The notes below the pieces were generated by a model, which saw nothing but the letters and a program-made list of their open reading frames with translations, had not been told where the DNA came from and did no database searches. The translations under genes and the position numbers were made by a program. Positions 45,652-56,829 of a stretch of DNA of 64,000 nucleotides are shown piece after piece. Each line of letters starts with the position of its first letter. The first letter of the stretch is position 1. This DNA comes from Phialocephala subalpina. Its lineage: Eukaryota; Ascomycota; Leotiomycetes; Helotiales; Mollisiaceae. Location of the stretch: contig FJOG01000018.1 in assembly GCA_900073065.1 (NCBI GenBank), forward strand, positions 1,252,044 to 1,316,043. The letters are read 5' to 3'.

Positions 45652-47035
45652 TTAGTTTTTCTTTGAAGGAGCACCACCAAAGAGATCCAAGTCGAGGACG
45701 GCGAAATTCTGACGCTCAGCCGGGAGAACATGAGTACCATACATCTCGTCATCAGCAGCAGAATAGATGTTGTCAGTGTGGTTCTGACGACGGCGAGAAG
45801 AACCTCCACCAACACCATTATCCTTGGCCGCAGCAGCAATGTACTTTTGAATTCCATCATCAGGCATGGCAACCGAGTCGTTGGCAGTAGCAGCCCAGTT
45901 GATTGGCTTGAATCCAGATCCGCCGGTACCGAAGAGGTCATTGCCGTCAACGGCCTTGGTGGTTGGGGCAGCAGATCGGGTACGGTAGAGGAAGTCGAGA
46001 TCAACATATTCTTGAGGCTTGGTGGGGAGGCGGGCAGGGGCCTTGGACAAGGTGGAATATGTAGACTCGGTGGTGTTGCGAGTGTTGGAGAAGTGGGGTT
46101 GGGTGGAGGGAACGGATGGAGGACCTCGGCGGGGATCATCGGTCTCGATGGAAGACATGATAACATCTTCATCGGTGACCAGGACGATGGCATCTGAGAG
46201 TGGAAGCTTGCGGGTAGTAGATTGCTTGGTAGAGGAGATTCGCGGCTTCTTGGCTGCAGCAGCACTTCGGCGACTCTTTTGGTAAGAGCGCTTCTCGGCT
46301 TCGGCACGGGCGATAGCGATGTTCTCGTCAGCTTGGGGCATTTTAGCTTCGTGATCAGAGGTGGATAACGATACTCTTACCAATGATCTTGCCATACCTA
46401 CCAATGGTCAGACCAAGTCCAACAGCATTACCGTACTGGTCGATCTTAAATCCCAACTTCTCAAGCTCCTTGAATTTGTTCATCTTCATGAAGTACGGAC
46501 CCATGACTCGCTCCTTGCGGCCATTTTCCCACTCCGTCAAGCTACCATCAAAATCCCTAATCTCACCTCCACCTCCCTTTTCAGGATTTCCAGGGTACTT
46601 TTTTCTGTTCTTCTCGGGCTCGACCCAAATGTCCGATCGGCTGAAGGCCAATCTCATAGCAGCCGTAATACGTCCACCGGGGAATCTTCCAAGCAAACCT
46701 CCCTTGCCAACGACATGCTTTCTCTCCTCTAGGATCTGATCCAGCATGCGGGTGACCTCGCGCTTGTTGATGTCGGATTCGTAGTCCTTACCATGGAGGG
46801 CAAAGTTCAATTGGGTAGCGAAGTTCTCGTAGGCATTAATTCGGCTACTACCAGGTTGCTCGGATCTCTTGACGCAGCCCTCTTCGAGGTGAACACCCTT
46901 AGCAATGAGGCATAGCATGGTGCGAAGCTATCAGGGAGTTAGCGTTGTCAGTCATTGTCCCAGAGTGTGTGGTAGATTACTTGCCTCGAAAGCACTCCAG
47001 ACGTAGCCCTCGTCCTTGCTACGAACGGAAGGCAT
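45652..47035 (-). CDS. Conserved-looking fungal protein of unknown function, 430 residues
   Basis: Three exons: 47035-46985, 46927-46381 and 46346-45652. The first intron starts GCAAGT (GC-AG). The second is GTAAGA...CGAAG. The N-terminal half looks folded (WSAFELRTMLCLIAKGVHLE, YENFATQLNFALHGKDYES, LLGRFPGGRITAAMRLAFSR, FKELEKLGFKIDQYGNAVG). A charged Ala-rich stretch (ARAEAEKRSYQKSRRSAAAA) and a Ser/Thr/Pro-rich low-complexity region follow. The C-terminus reads FAVLDLDLFGGAPSKKN. No signal peptide, membrane segment or catalytic motif was seen, and I cannot assign a family. Frame continuity over three exons and ordinary codon use support a real gene. Confidence 0.75.
46928..46984 (-). other. 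GC-AG intron in the 430-residue protein gene
   Basis: Exon 1 ends GCTTTCGAG, the intron begins GCAAGTAATC and ends CTGATAG. Splicing there gives AFELRTML in frame; the nearest GT donor would shift the frame. Confidence 0.7.
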
Positions 47036-48713
47036 GAGTGATACTGCTTTCTACTTCAGGTAAAGATCTAAGAGAAAGCAAGGTATTGAGGGGCGATTTC
47101 CTTGTTGCTCGTTGACAAAGTGTTCACGATGTCTTAAAGAGTAGGAAGTCGGTGATTTTCGCGAAAGCCACCACAACGGACGATAAACGGGCTGGTTCTT
47201 GTGCGCAAAGCTGACGATGACGGACGAAACAAAGCTCAGTCCTCTTCGGAAAGGTGAACTCCGCGGACGAAAGAGAGTGTGTTGGAGGCTCTTCGCTGAA
47301 GTGGCAACAACAACAACAACAGACGACGAGGCTGTGTCGCAGAGGACCTTGAATCGACAACCTGCGATGCGCGACGAAAGCAGCAAATACCCGACTTGAG
47401 AAAAGGGTTGTGTATGTATTCGTTGTTGTAGGCGAAGATCGAGATGTATCAAAGAGATCGAGCCTCTCGCGAGTCCTCAACCTCGGTGGAAGAGGGGCAG
47501 TCGCAACGGCGAAAGAGTGAAGCTCGATCTAAAGCTATTGCTACTGTGGTGTCAGACAACGCGTGAGAGGGGAGCGTAAACAAGAACACACCTTTAAAGA
47601 TCGGAGGCTCTAAGTCCAGAAAGAGTTCTCGATCAACAGTGTTGATAGAGAAAGAAGGGCGCAAAAGCGCAGAGCAAATCCAGGATCGATCGCCCTCTTG
47701 CAACAACTTTCGTGATGTGTTGTTAGGAAGAGGTAAGCGGAGCTTCGAAGATTAAATATGTCGCGACGAGGCTTAATTTGAGCTACGGCGAAGGCGGTAG
47801 CAAATCGAGCCAAGTATATCTTCGGGCAACGGCAATATATCCAAGCGGCGGACCAAAACGGCACTCTCCGCGAACAAGATTGAGAAAGATGGCAAGATAT
47901 CCGAGGTAGATTTGATGAAGTGCATGATTGACGTCTGGGCCTTGAGTCTGGAAAGTACGAAGCGCGAGGTTTGGTTCGAGTTGGGAAGGAGCCTCCGTTC
48001 ATCATACTTCCTTCCTTCAAATGCCCATCGGTAGAATCTCTGCACGGAGGTATGAGATGCAGAAATAAATGCCAGTAACCTCTAAAAAATCCTCTTCCAG
48101 GGCGATACAAGAACGCGCCAAAAAGGGGGTGTGTAAGCGAGTTCCTCCTTCAACGTCACCATTAACCCAAGACCACACAGCAGCCGGAAAAATTGCAAAA
48201 AAGCAAACTCGATCACTGAGGGGGTCTAACCTCTATAGAATCTGAATAGAAAAAAGAAATAAAAACAAACTCGAGCGGATGCCCGAGAATAAAGACCTTC
48301 GATTCGGGTTTGCTTTTTCCGCAGCGACAACGAGCCATTTCGCTCTTATTCCTCTTTCCTTGCCCTCCGCACAGCAAGGTGAGTACTTCCCTCTTCGCGG
48401 CTGGTGAGTCAGCTAGAGTGGTAGTTTTTGTTTGTCGAGGCTAGAATTCTGTTTATTTAAATCTATATGGTCGTTAGCGGGGAGGGGTCATATGATTGGT
48501 GGAAGGGGGAGACTTTGCTGGGACAGATCACTAGCGGCGCGGGAAGCACAGACTGTTTTCTTGTAGGCGAATGACAACGATATTTGTGGCCTCTTTCTAG
48601 TATCATTCAGGTCGTCTTCTCGGCCCCCTTCTACCATCTCTTCGAAGCTTGTTCCTTGATCTTTTGCTCCTGGGTCTTGCAAGTCAGCGATTGATTGCCT
48701 TGCAAAAGTCACA

Positions 48714-48923
48714 ATGTCCCATAAAAGTAGTACATTTACTGGCTTTAACTCATCTCTCTGCCTGGAGCCCTTACAGACGCGCCGATCAATCCTTATCCAT
48801 TGGTATTTCGTGATTGTCGTTGTCGTCCTACTGATCGGTAGGAGTGAAAGTGAACGTAAGTCCTCCTGTGAGCGCAGCGGCGACACACAAGTCAGATTAC
48901 GGCCTACGATGGCAGAGCAATGA
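48714..48923 (+). CDS. Small putative single-pass membrane protein, copy A
   Basis: This is a 69-residue open frame beginning MSHKSSTFTGFNS with one hydrophobic segment (HWYFVIVVVVLLIG) followed by a charged, Ser-rich tail. A similar frame is found in the related block at 49942-50115. No family was recognised. Presence in both copies of a diverged duplication is the only support; it could be an accidental frame. Confidence 0.3.
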   Translation: MSHKSSTFTGFNSSLCLEPLQTRRSILIHWYFVIVVVVLLIGRSESERKSSCERSGDTQVRLRPTMAEQ

Positions 48924-49480
48924 AAGAATAACATCTCAAGCACCCACAACTTCACAAAAGTACTTACAAGACTCAATTATTTTTAGTCATTGAGAATTAC
49001 ATGATACGGCGTGAGTCTCCAATTGGTGTAACTTGGGAAGGGAGGCTCTTGCTTCTTTCCTTCTTTCTAGCACTTGTCAGCAAAGTTTCGACGACGAAGA
49101 ACGAAAGCCAAGAACGGAAGATTTACGCGATTCTGCGCAGTGGTTCCTTCGGGTGATAACTCGAAAGGATTTTGGTTTGGTCAAACTCGCGAAGAAAAAA
49201 AAGGGGTCCGTAAGCGAGTCGTTCACGATCAACTCAACCCGAAAAGTCGCAGCCCACCCCTAATATCCAAACCAAAATCTCGACGCAATTCAACAGACCG
49301 ATAGATTTTACATCTCTTTCAAAACGCGGTGATGTCCAAGAAACCTTTATCTGATTGGCGCGTCCAGCGCCTCCAACTTCCGTGCAAAAAAAAAACCGCA
49401 ACTATCATAGCATCAACTTAACCCTAAAACAAACCGGCAAAAAATTATGGACAATAGAGAAAAAAAAATGCAAGAGTTCA

Positions 49481-49508
49481 ACCCCGATCAATGAAAATTG
49501 ATCGGGGT
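49481..49508. repeat. Perfect 12-bp hairpin with GAAA loop
   Basis: ACCCCGATCAAT, then GAAA, then ATTGATCGGGGT: a perfect 12-bp inverted repeat closed by a GNRA-type tetraloop. It lies in the gene-free region between the two duplicated blocks' distinctive segments. Confidence 0.85.
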
Positions 49509-49941
49509 CTACATCTCTACCACTCTGTCGACAAGACTGGATTTTCGCGGTGGCGTGTGAGGAAATGTCCTCCGGAATGGTGTGTGCTCTTTCAGCTCGG
49601 GAGAGGCGATGCAGAACTTTTGATTATTTAAATCTATATGTCTATTAGCGGGGAGCGGGGATATGATGGGGAACTGGGAGAAACTTCGCACCCACCTGAC
49701 TACCACGTGAACTGGCGACAATCGTGTTCGGGTTGGGTTATATGCCTCCACCTATATCTTTCCTCACCTCTCTTCGCATCGACTTGCCCAATTCCTCATC
49801 TCCTTGATGGATTTTTGTGTATTGGCGATTACCCCCTGGCGCCTCTTCCTCCATCCCCCGTCCCGATGCAGTGCCAATCTTGCAAAGAACAGAACCTGAT
49901 ATGTCGCTTCTGCAAACTCGGTTCACATTGAAGAAGTTCGT

Positions 49942-50115
49942 ATGACTTCCTTCCCCTTCTTCCTCTCCATTCCGTCTCCTGTTCCCACGAACCGGCAAAC
50001 GCATCAACATCTTCACGGATTGTGGGTTGTCGTCGTGGTCTTGTTGATCTATTATGGACTCAACAGCCGAAGCACCACTAGCGGCACAGTACAACACCTC
50101 AAGCACGCACAATAA
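49942..50115 (+). CDS. Small putative single-pass membrane protein, copy B
   Basis: This is a 57-residue frame beginning MTSFPFFLSIPSPVPTN with hydrophobic HGLWVVVVVLLIYYG, followed by SRSTTSGTVQHLKHAQ. Position and features match copy A at 48714-48923. Expression is unproven. Confidence 0.3.
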   Translation: MTSFPFFLSIPSPVPTNRQTHQHLHGLWVVVVVLLIYYGLNSRSTTSGTVQHLKHAQ

Positions 50116-50362
50116 AAACACAATTATAAGACTTCAAATCTTCAATCATTGATAACCACATGACGACATACAATACTATCACTCACCACATCATTTATGC
50201 CATTTATGCCATTCATGCCCATGATTACGCCTTAACATCTTGATCACTGCTTTTCAGTCATCACTCGCATATTGCACAAAGCAATCCCCCATGTAAATGC
50301 TGATATCCAACGCCATCTAGATGCAATTCATCCCAGACTTATTCACAAACGTTGAGAGAACC

Positions 50363-53300
50363 CTAGTATATACCCTGAGTACGGTACTGGAATGTATCGT
50401 ATCTGTTTCATCATAAGTAAGCAAGTATTCAAGGTGTTTGGTGATTGGCATGATAGGGAATTGAGAGGAAGGAGAGAGGACTGACAATCGTGTGTAATAG
50501 CTCCCCAGAGACTTCCCAATTAGGTCTGTCTCCACGAAACTCTCAGCCTCATCTGCGCTGAGCTGTAATTGAAATCTTTGTCGTAAACTATTTACTGCTG
50601 TTTGGACTCCGTAGGAGAAGCAAGGCATCTTTGATTCTCGACCCATCATGCTTACTAGGTCGGTGAGGTTATCTGCTGAGCGTCGCAGAGCTGCCGTCAT
50701 GTTAGCTAGTGATCAACGTCGTTGCTGAGTTGCCATACCTTGGAAAGCCTGCTTGCACAACTTTTTGTACTGCTCGAAATCAGGCGACCCAACACCACCC
50801 AAGACGTCAACATAATCCTGCGTCAACTTGAAAGGTGCAGCTTCGAAGCCAACAGAACCAGGCGAGTTCGAAAGCATGAATCCAAAATCGATGTGGATGA
50901 TATGTCCCTCGTTATCGATGAGAACATTACCATTATGTCGATCCTTGAGCTGCAGTACATATGATATTATACTGTACGCTGCCAGAGATCTCTTGAATGC
51001 ATCACATGCCGTCTTATATGCATCGCTCTCTGGTGGACCGAATGTTTTCACGAAATGGTCTTTCAGTGTCGCAATTCTCCGTCGAGGATTCTGTCCAGCT
51101 TCGATGGTCGCAAGCGTCAAACTGCGCTTGAGCGAGTGCAGCGAGACTCCATTGGTAATGGTCTCAATCAACCCAGATGACTCTCCTGTGACCAAGATCC
51201 GCATTCGCTTCACCCATACTGGAGTCTGAGCATCTTGCCAGATTTTATGACAGACTTGAATCAGCTGACAAGCAAAAGCTTCTTGCCTTAGATCAGCTCC
51301 AGTCTTCACGATCACACTGACTACATCCCAATTCTTCATCCATCCGTATGGCGAGGATTTTCGTATCCGTTCTTTTTTCATATTCCAAGCCTCTCCGAAT
51401 GTAGCAGCACTAGGGTCATCTCTATCTCCTTTTCGTTGAACGCCACCAGTCTTCTGATCGTTCTCCATTCGAGCAAGACCGGCACCGGAATTTAAAGGGG
51501 AATCTGTCGAGATCTCTTCTTCGATGTCCTCGGCGCTGACATTTGCAGCCGCAAGATTCGCATTCGCCATAATCGTATCGAATGTTGGGGCACGGTTCGC
51601 TTCGTCTAGGTCGAAACTTTGTTCTTCCAAGCTCTGCATGCTAGCTATGATCTTGGCACGGATCGCCGCGACTTCGTGTTTGGGTCTCTTTCCGCTCGTC
51701 GACTCGAGTTGAGCCAACATTTGTGATGCAGTCCTCATGTGTGTCGCCAACGCACCGAAGTCTGGCTGATCGGGCGCTCCAGATCTCCCATGACTGGGTA
51801 ATGTCATCTTGCGGCCAGGACTACTAGATCTCGAAGTCGAAGCCCCTGATGTCCTGGGAGTTGCGAGTCCAGAGACTGTGGATAGGGTCGTTGCCCCGCT
51901 TGAAAGCCGCGGTGGATGAGAAGGCGGTGGGACATTTTCCTTTGGCCGAGGTGGAGCATCAACTGGTGCAATCAGAGGAGAGCTTCCAAGGTCTCCTGAT
52001 GTGGGCTCGAAAACACTGTCCGGGATAGCTTCACTTGCTTTAGTATCGTGGTGTATCTGTGCCGATTCTGACAAGTCGAATATTCGTCTTCGACTTGAAC
52101 CCTGCTCTGAGAGAAGCTTGCCCAGTAGAGTCTCGTTATCGGCCGCAGTAGGGTCGAAAGAGAAGTCATCGCGAAGAATCTCAACCAGGAGGAGATATGG
52201 CACTTTCTCTGCACTATTCAAGACGGTGGCCTCAGCAGGATTGAGTCGAACAATACGATGATGTCGACTCTTGCTCGGAATCCCATCTACCAAAGTCGCT
52301 GGGCAAATCACGGGGATGTCAACTTCAGCCGGTAAATCCTGGGCAATAAGTGCAAGTTCAGCACGTAAAGCACTGAGTCTTGCTGGCTTCGGAACCATTA
52401 CCAACCGATTCGAAATGTCCTCCAAAGCTGTAATAAATTGTGTCTCGCATCGAAAGTAGTTCTGCCTCAACAATTTGACTTTCTGAGCATCAGACAAGGC
52501 GGACGGTGTGAGGGGCCGTGTATGGTGTGAATGTTTCCTCAACTCAATAGGTCGTTGTGTATGTGTCAGGCCGGCTGTAGCAGGAGTCGCTGGTCTGGTC
52601 GCTGGAGACCTCGATTCGGGGAGAGGAAGAGACGAGGAACTGAGTCTAGGATCAGACGCACTCAATTCGAGATGTGCTGGGCGAGGTTTTGGCTGTATAG
52701 GCAGCTTCCGGACAGAATTAGTACCAGAAGATTGCGGTCTAGTCAGAGAAGCTGTCCGTGCAGATTTCGGTCGTGATTCCGTAGGTGTGCTGCCATTTGT
52801 AGGTACACTCGATATCCTTCCTACCTCCTTCGCTCTCCTCGTCCTCGTCGACCCAGGCGTAGTTGTGTGGCTGCGAACGATTTTCTGCTGCGTTTGGCTT
52901 GCATCCGAAATAACATCCCCCTGAGGCTGAGGTTTCCGCGCCTGGGCAATAGCTAAGGGTCCTGCCCATCGGGGAAGAAATGGCACCGCAACACTAGCCA
53001 GAACGAAGCTGGCCAACACCGTCACCGGCAGAACATTCTCCTTGATCTTCTCATGCCTCGCAGGCTCCGCAACTCCGAACACAATATGCTGTACCTTGTT
53101 ATATATCCTCCTGCAAGTCTTGAAGGCTTCGGATTGGGGATTCGCGGAGAGGTCGTGGAGGTAGGTTTGGAATAGCCAGAATGTCTGTACTCGTCGTAAT
53201 TAGCATTTTGATGCTTCTCTCCGGGCATTCGCGGAACCCACAAGTAGCGCCGCATTCACAGACTCTTCGCATAAATCCAAGATGAATTCCTCCAGTGCCA

Positions 53301-53562
53301 TAGACTCGTTGTCGACGCTGATGATGAGATGGCATAGTTGCGGTAAGAAGAACTCGATTTCTTCGTAGCTGAATTGCCGGAGCTTCGAGCAGAGAACGTA
53401 GTGAATGCCGACATGGTCCGCATATCGTCTGCAAGAGAAAATCAGTTCTGGAAATATATAGAGGTAGAAGCGAATATCTTACGAGAGGTAGGCGACTGAA
53501 AGGAAAGGATCTTGGTTAAAGACATCGGATTCGATGAACCTCTTCAGCAGGTCCCAAGACAT
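50363..53562 (-). CDS. PIK1: Phosphatidylinositol 4-kinase, PIK1 type
   Basis: Five exons: 53562-53483, 53428-53242, 53184-50739, 50690-50486 and 50402-50363, giving 985 residues. It phosphorylates phosphatidylinositol at position 4, mainly at the Golgi and nucleus, for secretion. The start MSWDLLKRFIESDVFNQDPF and the following ESMALEEFILDLCEES form the lipid-kinase-unique helical region. A long Ser/Pro/Thr-rich linker follows. The kinase core has LKDRHNGNVLIDN (catalytic loop, Asp and Asn kept), HIIHIDFGFML (the DFG segment) and SPGSVGFEAAPFKL. The end SLGSYYTRL-YDTFQYRTQGIY is typical of PIK1, confirming the small last exon. The Frq1/calcium-sensor binding region is not separable by eye. 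The introns are GT-AG. Confidence 0.95.
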
Positions 53563-54147
53563 CTGGGGCTATAACGAGTGGACGGTCTGCGGGATGCGAG
53601 CTTGAGGCACAATGCCTCTATTATTCTCGACATCAACAAGGCACTCGATTGCTGTTGATCATGGCTCACGGGGTCATGAAGTGACGGTTGCCCAATTGAA
53701 GATGCCAGTTCCGTGAACAGGTTCCTCACCAACTCGAATCAAGCCACAGTTGAATATAGCCGAGAGGCGCTAGGCTAGCCTTTTTGTGGCTTTCCCCACC
53801 AGCCCCTATCCTTCTTATGCTTAATCGTCTCGAAAAGGGGCTGAAATACCAAGGCTGAATGATGGTTCGTATTGATTGCATTCAAAATGGATATGTGCTC
53901 CTAAAGTCAATTCCAGGAGAGCTCCGCGTTGTCGGATCACGGAAGTATCAATTTCAAGCTGTCGAGGACTGAAACATGTCTCGCGAAGTACAAATGCAGC
54001 CTCAGAAAATCTCATAGCATTCATCAGTATGGACAGAAACAGTAAACTCGCTCAAATTCAACGCAAACGATGCCATGGAGCCTTCTGACTCGGTCCAAAT
54101 CAAATATTCCACCTCCGAACGCCTCAAAATGATTCCCGATGTCCTTC
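53563..54147. other. Intergenic stretch
   Basis: This is the upstream region of PIK1 and the 3' side of the DUF4188-type gene. No gene or repeat is seen. Confidence 0.5.
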
Positions 54148-55189
54148 TCAAGCCGCCTTGCTACCGCCGATCGTTCCGACTGCCTCATACGCATTCCTCT
54201 CACCAAACATCTCATCAACAATATCCTTCCTATCCTTCAACCCTCTTCTGTTGTTACTTGTTCTCATCGGTCCCTTATTCGCATCAACCAGCGGACTGAT
54301 CCACTCCGGCTTCACCTCACCACCAACCATCTTTCCATCCTTCTTCAGATAAGTGGTAGCCCCCAACAAACTTGGCTGGAAATTGATATAAACACCTTCA
54401 TACGAGGAAGCTGGAGCCTCATACACCTCGTGCATGAATCCGATGTAGTTGTGCTGCTTCAACGTGGACTCCCACCATCTCCATGCCTCGCGATGAAGCT
54501 CTCCGTGGGCAAATCGGTGAACGTCCTCGAGTCCACGCCAGTAGGAAATGAAGATGAATTCATTGGCACCGTTCTTGTCGGTTTTATTCAAGCATGATTG
54601 GCCGAGGACTAGACATGCATTAGTTTCGTGTCATGGAGCACAATGACGGTGATACTCACAGCCGCTTTCTTGGGTTTGGTCATTTTCGAGCAGGTCAGAC
54701 ATCTTCTTGAGATACCCTCCAACTTTGTCGAAATCTGGAGCAAAGAATCCCAGTGGGTGGTTGCTTTTCACGCCCAAGATCAAGACAGCGATTTTTTGCT
54801 TTCCTGCACCAGAGAAATCCCCATTGCGATCCAGAGGCTGGGCTGTAGTCTTCTTCGGCATCATGTTCTTGAGGTATGGATTTGCCTTGTAATTGAAAGT
54901 TACGAGTGCTGTGTCGATGATCTTGGCGGTCAACATGAGGATTGCTGGTAAAGCGACATAGATGCGCGGGATTGGGAGGAGACCGATAATGGCTTGAAGA
55001 CTAGCGCCGATGAGGAGAATAGTCCTCAAGTTCATGTTATTGCGCAGCGCCTTGGAAGGTCAGAATTGGAATGATTGAAGGGTGCGGGGTACGTACAGTC
55101 TTGTTGAATTCAGGAGAGAATAACCTGATGTCTGATTGCTTGGTTGCAAAGGGTGGGAGGATTGGCTTGACCTCCATATTGGCAGCCAT
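54148..55189 (-). CDS. DUF4188-type (monooxygenase-like) protein
   Basis: Three exons, 55189-55097, 55050-54660 and 54608-54148, give 314 residues. The N-terminus has a hydrophobic pair (RTILLIGASLQAIIGLLPI and RIYVALPAILMLTAKIIDTA), so it is probably membrane-attached. The core EFIFISYWRGLEDVHRFAHG, HREAWRWWESTLKQHNYIGF and SSYEGVYINFQPSLLG fit the DUF4188 family, dimeric alpha-beta barrel proteins often labelled monooxygenase without demonstrated activity. The junction SGF-LGQSCLNKTDKNG is set by frame: the GTGAGT donor and TCTAG acceptor give continuous sequence. The C-terminal 40 residues are charged. Partner genes are not evident. Confidence 0.8.
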
Positions 55190-56829
55190 TCTGATTGATT
55201 GCAGCGACCGATGAAGACGACTCTCCTGTTTGATTTTGTCTTGACGTGGGTTTTCGGAAGATGATGAGATTGAAGAGGATAGAAGTTGTTTGATTTTGCT
55301 GTTCTGAAGGATTCACGACGCGGGGCAGTCGCTACTGATATACTTCCACCACACATCGTCATTTCTGGGGAAAGGGCCAGGGTCGCACACTGAACGGACG
55401 TAAAGTGTTGGTGATACACTTGAATGGCGCGAATCCTTCCGTCGTGCAGTTACGCGCGTGTCAATTGTAAGTAAATCATTGGTTAACTGAGCTGCATTCG
55501 TGGTCTGGCAGCATGAGGTACATTAGCCCTATTCCTACGGCCGAACTAGGTGCGACACCTTCAAGGACTCGGCGCGTTGTTCCTCCAGCCCCCACTCAGG
55601 TACCAACCACAATCAAGGTATTTGAGGATATGGAACACCCGACCACACACCGCTTAGAAAGTTCAGGCGCAGCATGGAGATCATCGAACGACGAGATTTG
55701 AAGTTATTGATGTGTTATCAATACTAGTGGGGCACAGACGGATTCGGGAGCTTCGCCTCCTCAGCCGGCACTCAGAAACTCGCCGAACATGACTGAGATA
55801 TATATTTACACAACACCTTACGTCCGGCTACTTGGGGAAATGCTTGAAAATTTCGAATGATGCCTTGGCATGATGGAAGTGAAGGACGAGCAAGAGGAGG
55901 ATATACGATGCTGCCTGGACAGCAAAACTCCAACATCAACGGTCCCCCTCCGTGCCGCCAACATCACCTCTCATTTCCATAAGATTATCGCATCACGGCA
56001 ACAGGACTATTTTATACCATCGAACAAGAAAATCATCAACAAGGCACACAGGTTTCACTCCTCACTGCCCAACTCGAGACATGAACAAACTTTCCTTCGG
56101 CCGAGAGATACAGTATCACATGACGCATGCTGGAATCCGGACGAAAATGGAAGTGGAGTTGGAATAAGCTTTTGGCGTCTATCCTCGCATTCGCTCAAGA
56201 AGGTCAATCGACGAAACGGGACTTCCAACAGAGATGTCTTACATGTTTATGTTGGTGGCTCTTGACGCGATGCATCTGGTAGACTTTCGAATAAATTGGA
56301 GAACTCAGAGCTCAAGATTCAGTCACAATCTGGAATCTAGCCCAAGGATGCCAGGCCTTCAAATCCGGCATTTTGATGACAATTAGAGGAAGTTGCAATG
56401 CAACTAACGGGAGGCTAATGGATTTGACGCATCAACTTGCTTCATTATCCTTTTGCTAGCAATTCTCTTGCAAAGAATATCCTCTCATTTGAATCCCTTT
56501 TCTTCTTTCAACTCTGCACTGGAGCGCTTCAGCCGCTAGCCGTTGAAATCACGGCTATCCACTTCCCCAGTCGGGAAGGGGAGCGCCAAATGCTCGCCTA
56601 TTTTAAGCTTTGGTTCGTCGAGGCGTCACCCCGCATTCTCCCCCGCATCAAGTTTGAGCTTATCAGGAAGGGGATTACTTAGACAGAAACTCGTACTTAT
56701 CTCATTTGTTCTCTGCCCTTGGTCCAAATCCTTCATCACTTTCCAAGTTTCACTTATTTCTTCCTACTGCTACATTATTGGATTCTCACATCCTGCTTGA
56801 CAAGCTAGGAAGTTCGAACGCGGACCACA
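55190..56829. other. Gene-free stretch of about 1.6 kb
   Basis: Short open frames (55513-55701, 55870-56265, 56437-56800) show no motif, start context or splice structure. The upstream region of the P450 gene is at its right end. Confidence 0.45.

Larger units (their letters stand above)
47036..50362. other. Long intergenic region with a diverged tandem duplication
   Basis: It contains a CAACAA tract near 47303 and two related blocks (about 48120-49010 and 49200-50165) that share ordered anchors such as GTAAGCGAG, TTATTTAAATCTATATG...TTAGCGGGGAG, CTCAAGCAC and TCATTGA...ACATGA at offsets of about 1.08-1.2 kb. A perfect hairpin lies at 49481-49508. Confidence 0.55.

Noticed and set aside
50713..53082. 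Start of PIK1 at the internal Met of MFGVAEPARHEK
   Set aside because: Upstream in-frame sequence and two further exons encode conserved PIK1 N-terminal sequence beginning MSWDLLKRF at 53562.
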